Assembly (NCBI GenBank): GCA_903813345.2
Contig: CAIIXF020000003.1
Coordinates: 27,853,248 to 27,917,247 of the forward strand
Direction of reading: 5' to 3'
From: Owenia fusiformis
Taxonomy: Eukaryota; Annelida; Polychaeta; Sabellida; Oweniidae
Length of the DNA: 64,000 bases
Part shown: in pieces, positions 58,099 through 64,000 of the stretch
Position numbering within the stretch: the first letter of the stretch is position 1
Layout of the letters: each line of letters starts with the position of its first letter
Made by a program: the position numbers and the translations under genes
Notes under the pieces: generated by a model
The model's database searches: none
Told to the model about the DNA's origin: nothing
What the model saw: the letters and a program-made list of their open reading frames with translations, nothing else

Positions 58099-58544
58099 TA
58101 CGCCTGTCTGTCTGTAATTCTTTCATTTCAAGCGTTTCTGATACTGCAACAAAAATCATATTATTTAGTTTGTGCTGAATGACACTGGAAATATTTTCGC
58201 ATAAGCCTTGTTGTAGTGTATATCTATTAATCAGTGTAATCTTGTGTTATGTCCAATAGGGCAAGTTGCAAATTGCATGTACTTGTATAGCATAAACAAA
58301 CCAGAACAACGGCAACGCCAAAGCGTAGCGAATCCCATCGAACAGAAATGGCTGGCAATTTTACAAACGAAATATATAGCAAACATCATAAAACAACACA
58401 CCAGAAAGGCCACCATTTTCAAAATGGTTGCTCACTAGCCAAGTTGTCATCAGAAGAAATAATACGCTTTTAAGTAGCCACCTATAAAATCTTTGAAAAA
58501 TCGCATACATGTACTTGTAAAATAACACACATAAAAATGGTGGC

Positions 58545-59275
58545 CATTTTTCAAAATGGCTGACTACTCCCCAAAGTTTTATTAGACAATGTGCCATGCT
58601 TAAATTGTTCACATATCAAATATGAACAAAATCGCTCCACTACTTTTCGAGTTATAGTAAAAAATGTAAAAATGACAGCCATTTTTATAAAATGGCCGCC
58701 TACTATCTGAAGTGTCATGAGACAGTGTGCAAGGCTCATGAGTATTCACATATCAAATATGAACAAAATCGCTTCACTACTTTTCAAGTTATAGTAAAAA
58801 ACGTAAAAATGGTGGCCATTTTTCAAAATGGCCACCTACTACCCAAAGTGTCATTAGACAGTGTGCCATAGTATTCACATATGAAATATGAAACATACCA
58901 AATATGAACAAAATCACTTCACTACTTTTCGAGTAATAGTAAAATACGTTAAAATGGCGGCCATTTTTCAAAATTTTTTTTAAAATGGCCGCATTCTACC
59001 AAAAGTGTCATAGGATGGTGTGCCATGCCTTTAGTATTCACATACCAAATATGAACAAAATCGCTCCACTACTTTTCGAGTTATAGTAAAATACGTTAAA
59101 ATGGCGGCCATTTTTCAAAATGGCCGCCTTCTACCAAAAGTGCCTTTAGACAGTGTGCAATGCTTATAGTATTCACATACCAAATATGAACAAAATCGCT
59201 CCACTACTTTTCGAGTTATAGCAAAAATCGTGAAATAACAAGTAAAGGCCGCCATTTTTCAAGATGGCTGCCATG
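58545..59275. repeat. Satellite with a unit of about 140 bp, five units
   Basis: Each unit has CAAATATGAACAAAATCGCT, then ACTACTTTTCGAGTTATAG and an inverted core GGCGGCCATTTTTCAAAATGGCCGCC-like (arms GGCGGCCATTTT and AAAATGGCCGCC). The GAACAAAATC words start at about 58622, 58761, 58906, 59052 and 59188, and a diverged sixth at 59467. Frames in this region are repeat artefacts. Confidence 0.85.
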
Positions 59276-59509
59276 TGCTTCTTTAATGTCTACATTTGTA
59301 GCTTTATTAATGTCCTTCATAATTTTTTTACATTTAAAACATATTGCTATTACAGTTCTACATATTGCACCTAAATTACTGTAAAATCGGCACTAAAATG
59401 GCCGCCATTTTGAAAATCGGCTTTCGAGCAGAACTTCTACCCTCATAGGGCATGTGTGTATAAAATATGAACAAAATCGGGCAAACGGTATTTGAGTTAT
59501 CGCCCGGAC

Positions 59510-59558
59510 AGATGGACGTACGTACGGACGTACGTACGGACGGACGGATGGACGGAGG
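59510..59558. repeat. GACGTACG/GACG microsatellite
   Basis: A run of GGACGTACGTAC and GGACGGACGGATGG words directly after TTATCGCCCGGACAGA, closing the satellite block. Confidence 0.8.
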
Positions 59559-59817
59559 CGTTCCCTTTATCCCTCCGAACTTCGTTCGATGGGATAATTA
59601 AATGGCCTATTTATTACATAAATCCCATAAGTTGAATCAGCATTCAGACATCATCCGATTACTTACCGAAATCCAATGAGCTGTGTAATGGAGCCGGGGA
59701 ACTATAAGAACACACTCTAGGTTTATCAAACTGTTATCATACGAATGTTTGATTTTAATAATTGACTTTATCGCAGTACACACTTGGCGTTTACTCAAAC
59801 ATGCTATATATATAAAT

Positions 59818-60158
59818 GAGGGGCGGATCTGGGAACCAATAAGGGGGGGGCCTAAATTTGAGGTCAAAGAAAAAAAACGTCCGCGCTTGCGCGGAAAAAA
59901 AATTTTGGCCCCTAAAACGCAAAAGTGGGCCCAAATTTTGAAATTTTGACGCCCATTTTCTTCAAAGTTTGGCCTGAATTTAAAAAATAAGGCCTTAAAA
60001 GGCCCAGTAATGACCAAAAAGGCCGACTTTTTGGGGGCCTTAAGGCCTTTTTTGGCCCAAAATTTTTTTTGGGCCCAATTTTTTTTTCTGGGCCCACCCA
60101 AGGGGGGGGGGCCCGGGCCCCCAGCCCCCCCCCCCCCCCCCCCCCTAATCCGCCAGTG
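59818..60158. mobile_element. 341-bp element with GGCGGAT ends and TAAAT duplication
   Basis: The left end is GAGGGGCGGATCTGGG and the right end CTAATCCGCCAGTG (inverse CACTGGCGGAT). TAAAT lies on both sides (59813-59817, 60159-60163). The interior is dominated by G, C and A runs, with a poly-C tract of over 20 bases near 60124-60145. It is probably a non-autonomous DNA transposon. Confidence 0.65.
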
Positions 60159-60173
60159 TAAATTATAACACTA

Positions 60174-60896
60174 CAGGATGGTCCAAAAATTGGAACATTA
60201 CTTTAAATTCTTTCTCTCTAAAGTACACCTAAGTGGTTCATTCTAAAGTGCATTGGATGTAAGTATGGTGAATGTCGCCTATCACGATAATGGGCCGGGT
60301 TTAACATTGTTTGATATGACCTCTCTTCAATTCTGAATTTGAAATTCGTTGCCTCATGTGCCTGTGCCTCCTTTCTGAAATAATACATTCGAATTGCTGT
60401 TTGCTGGTCTGATCCCCAAGCTATCGTGTTTAATAACTTCAACTTGGCCAAACTTCCAATATGTTTGCCTTGGAAGATTAACCTGGTAACATGATCAACA
60501 TTTTGTTTCCACATCGAAATCACACGTATTTTAGTGGTTAATTTTGGTACTGATTGAATATTCTTCTCCAGAAAGAGGGTAATCTGGTCAACTGGTAAAT
60601 CAGAGACATCTGGGGTAAATGAAACCCCTCGCCCTACATCAGTATACAGTATATTGATGCAATACGAAGTAATCACACTTTTCTTCTTTAGTACCTTTAA
60701 AGAGTCTCAAGATTTGGTCTTTTGAGCTTTGTAAATATCTGATTATAGTCTATTAGTCACTGATAGGTATTTGAAGGTGGAAACCTCCGACAATTGCCAA
60801 AACTATGCTTAGTAAAATCTTGGTGCATTTTGGAGGAGAAATAAATGTTCTGCATACAGCTAACAAATGTTTAAGTTTAATTTTTGGCCCACCCTG
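60174..60896. mobile_element. 723-bp Tc1/mariner-type non-autonomous element
   Basis: TA|CAGGATGGTCCAAAAATT on the left and AATTTTTGGCCCACCCTG|TA on the right: TA target duplication and CAGG-type inverted ends. A minus-strand frame of 152 codons (60676-60218) has no transposase motifs. Its right 90 bp recurs in diverged form at about 60915-60995 (TTTTTGGACCACACTCT), a relic of a second element end. Confidence 0.75.
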
Positions 60897-61353
60897 TACA
60901 TGGTAATTACTTTACTCAGTAAAATGAATTGATGTATTTTAGCGGAGAAATATTTTTTAGCATACGAATAACAATGTTTCAATTTTTGGACCACACTCTC
61001 AAGTATATGGCAGTTATCTGTAATGGCAAAGGCCTGTGAGGAAACATATTCTGACAAAGTCTCTGTTACTATATACTATACACTAATGTTATATTTTTTC
61101 TTTAAGACTGTATTGTACAAAGATTATTGCCTCTACAGTACCCTTGGTGTCTAATTAATCTCAAACATCCCATATAAGGACCGTGCATACGAAATGTCCT
61201 CTCAATAACTGGTAAATCTTGAATCCTAGAAACATAGAGGGCTTTGATTACACCAAACAAAACAGTGACTAATACAATAATATTCTATGGTGTACTACAA
61301 GGTCACTAAAATACAGTAAAGAAACTTGATTATTTTATATCTCAGTTCTAAGT

Positions 61354-62112
61354 TACTACTTTTTGCAAGGCCTGACTTCGTCGCTAACATGCTAAATATA
61401 AGAGTTAGCTGACGTTTGGGAGTCTGACTTACCTTCTAAAGGTTAGAACCCGAATCTTAATGAAACCATTACTTTTTCATTTTTCATCAATGTTGACTTT
61501 CGGGAAGGCGTTGTAGTTATCACGAAATAACGCATTGACCCTTGAACTTTACTTTGTTGACGTGTCAACCAAGCATGTCTGGTGTGAAAATTAAAAGAAT
61601 ATTAAGCAATGTTCTACATCCGCCAAGCTAAGTGAAGTAGCCAATATAAAATTACCAATTTCGAGTGAAGTACGCAACGAACGAAACTGCGTGATCTACA
61701 GTCCCACTATTTGTCTGAACGAAATGCTACGTAGAAATATGAGCCGTCTGCTGTATTAGTCGATTAATAGAGTAAGACCTGTTGGTGATGCTTTATAATT
61801 TAGACCAAAACATTGAAGAACATACGAACCTGTAAATCGTGAAAACAACGAACAAATATTCGGTTTTCATATATGTTCGGTAATTTTTCGTATTGAAACT
61901 TCCGGAACTTACAAGGAAATCATTCATTTTCTCGGTCCATGATTTACCTCTTGGATGTTGTGGCAAATGCTCCATGGTTGACAGAACAAAGGTGATATGG
62001 TTTCAATAAGATTCGGGTTCTAACCTTTAGAAGGTAAGTCAGACTCCCAAACGTCAGCTAACTCTTATATTTAGCATGTTAGCGACGAAGTCAGGCCTTG
62101 CAAAAAGTAGTA
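61354..62112. mobile_element. 759-bp inverted-repeat element, arms 115 bp and nearly identical
   Basis: Arms 61354-61468 and 61998-62112 are inverse copies with one mismatch in 115, starting TACTACTTTTTGCAAGGCC. The element is therefore young. Just inside the right arm, on the minus strand, ACCATGG at 61975 opens a short exon-like frame (MEHLPQHPRGKSWTEK and five more residues) that ends at a strong donor CTT|GTAAGT (61913/61912). No clear target duplication is seen. Confidence 0.8.
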
Positions 62113-63659
62113 GCCTAGCACATTCTACAAAACCTCAACCTTATTGATTACCTATTTACTCCAGTCTGTAAATGCTGATTCCAGTTGATATTTACAGTAA
62201 TTTAAATGTCTCTGACATGTCTGACGCTCCTGTTCAGCGTTCCAACACACATAAACCATAAAACACTCAAGAAAATAATATTTGTGCAATTTATTTTCCA
62301 GACAAGAACAGCTCAAGCGACCTATCAGTAGGGTCAAATACAATCAATCACGAAATTGTAAATAGGAAGATACATGTATATGGTTACACTACTGTCACTT
62401 GACATTTCAGTTAAATGTTGATGTATAATTCTATCATACAGGATGATTTATCATAGTCCCTGTCCCCATCTAATGCTTGTGGGGGACTTATTTATCATGA
62501 GACAAAACATGTTCCATGAGAATTTCTTATTCTCTCCTATTTGTAGACTCGTCACTCAATTCATTTATTCAATTTATTCAATGGTTCTTATTTTTATAAT
62601 ATTTGAGAGTAAATACTTACACTGTATTTTTGTATGCCCGCGATGCTAGTGAATTGCTTAATGTTTTAATAAGGTTAATCCCCAGGTGTCACTAAAACGA
62701 ACAATAAAGCCTTCAGAGCTCATTACATCCTCATGTGTTTGCAACGAAAAACCTCATCCTAGCGCACTAACATTGATTTATGAACTTTATTACACGCATA
62801 CCCATAAAGGGTTAAGTGTACACAAAGTAATCACTAATTTTACAATATATCAATACAACAGAAAACAGTATATATAACAACACACACAATAAATACTTCA
62901 TAATGAATAAATAAGTAAATAAATGAACAAATAAATATGTATCATGGATGAGCACATGAATGGTGATTGTGATACGCGTCCATTGTTAATGTCATACATC
63001 ACACCCTTCTATGTTATATTACATTTAAAAATTAAATCTGATTCGTCAGATTTATGAACAGCATAATGCCGTATTTTGATTCAAGGACGATAGATGTCTC
63101 TGATTGATTCAAGGGTTGCCAATATCCCAGGAAATATTAATTCTCATACCGGAAACTGATACTGAGAAGACTATTATCTCTCACGATAGATAAATTTGAC
63201 AAAATCACCCATCGACGATTTCGGCTCATCCTTCTTTCAAGGACTTCATTTATGCTTATTTACGAATATAAAACAACCTTGCAGCAAGGATGGTTTTGGC
63301 TTGCGTCCACGATCTTACAAGATGAGGTGACAAAAAATTAATTACTTGCATATGAATATGCCTAATAACACATGCATCACTGATACATGTAATACATGGG
63401 AACTCACTTACACACGGTTAACCGTTGTATGAACTGCTTATGAACTGTATAACAAACACATGAATATCCGAAACAATAACAGCGATTGACCTACATATAA
63501 ATAACCAATTGCAACACGTTAATACTAACCTTAGAAATTCATCCTTGGGTGTGAGGGGTGAAAGGGTATTTCATTTCTTCCCATAGCTGCTATAGCATCC
63601 AGTGAAACCCGATCTTGAATGATGTTAGTAATCATTAACCGATGTCTCATCTGTATATA
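62113..63659. other. No gene recognised
   Basis: AT-rich DNA with short frames only. I see no domain, tRNA or clear repeat. The stretch 63788-64000 after the last mini-element is equally empty. Confidence 0.5.
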
Positions 63660-63787
63660 CAGGGTGTCCCGAAATTATGGGACCCCCTGTAAAATGTAAC
63701 TTTGGATAAGCTTTAAAATGATATATGACACATACTATGTAGACATTGGTATGTCTGCCTATGGGGGGCATACTTTTGGCCACCCTG
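63660..63787. mobile_element. 128-bp Tc1/mariner-type MITE
   Basis: TA|CAGGGTGTCCCGAAATTATG on the left and CATACTTTTGGCCACCCTG|TA on the right; imperfect inverted ends and TA duplication. It is related in end sequence to the element at 60174-60896. Confidence 0.75.
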
Positions 63788-64000
63788 TAGTATATGTAGG
63801 CAAAGCACCGATATTTGAATAATATAACTAAGAATAGTCTTATACTCGCTTAATAAAACGTATCAGTTATCAGATGTCAGTTATGACAATGCTGGAGTTT
63901 TTGTGTGTAGTTAATAAGCACAAAAGATAAAACAACTACAGGAAGTCAGTCTATATTTTTGTATATTTCGATGAATGAATACGATTGCATTGTAATTATT

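Noticed and set aside
59637-60101. 154-codon Lys/Phe/Gly-rich frame
   Set aside because: It translates the homopolymer-rich interior of the GGCGGAT element.
60218-60676. 152-codon minus-strand frame as a host gene
   Set aside because: It lies wholly within a TIR element and has no domain that I recognise; kept only as a curiosity in findings.

Overview
The window is nuclear DNA from an invertebrate animal. Its genes have GT-AG introns, it is AT-rich, and it is crowded with transposable elements and short inverted-repeat elements. A CYP1-type cytochrome P450, an SLC28 nucleoside-transporter relative, a GT10 fucosyltransferase and two Spätzle-type cystine-knot proteins together suggest a non-arthropod, probably aquatic invertebrate (invertebrate deuterostome or lophotrochozoan). 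The species cannot be fixed from the sequence alone.

Layout. 1-19306: two near-identical head-to-tail copies of a minus-strand Ty3/Gypsy LTR retrotransposon that share one 2,225-bp LTR; the left copy runs off the window. 20079-32718 (+): a ten-exon SLC28 (concentrative nucleoside transporter) gene with unusual substrate-site residues. Its introns hold a 9-bp-TSD mini-element, an antisense single-exon CYP1-like P450 (24938-26479) and a TG-rich satellite split by a long-TIR transposon. 32989-34301: an inverted-repeat element built around AAACGCTCC, with a candidate tiny two-exon gene. 34921-42625 and 45142-47218 (+): two tandem four-exon genes for secreted Spätzle-type cystine-knot ligands. The first is swollen by a LINE, stem-loop tandem repeats and a composite inverted-repeat element. 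48015-50357 (-): a four-exon secreted cysteine-rich protein with three repeats. 52012-53802 (+): a Golgi-type nucleotide-sugar transferase. 56809-58098 (-): an alpha-1,3-fucosyltransferase. 58100-64000: no convincing gene, but satellites and at least four TIR elements.

The three secreted Cys-rich genes form a small extracellular-signalling-like cluster. The two tandem ones are clearly duplicates: exon phases and three exon lengths or borders match. The two glycosyltransferases act in the secretory pathway but nothing shows that they belong to one pathway with the neighbours. Exon borders were read by eye from splice consensus and reading-frame continuity; every spliced model given is open from end to end.
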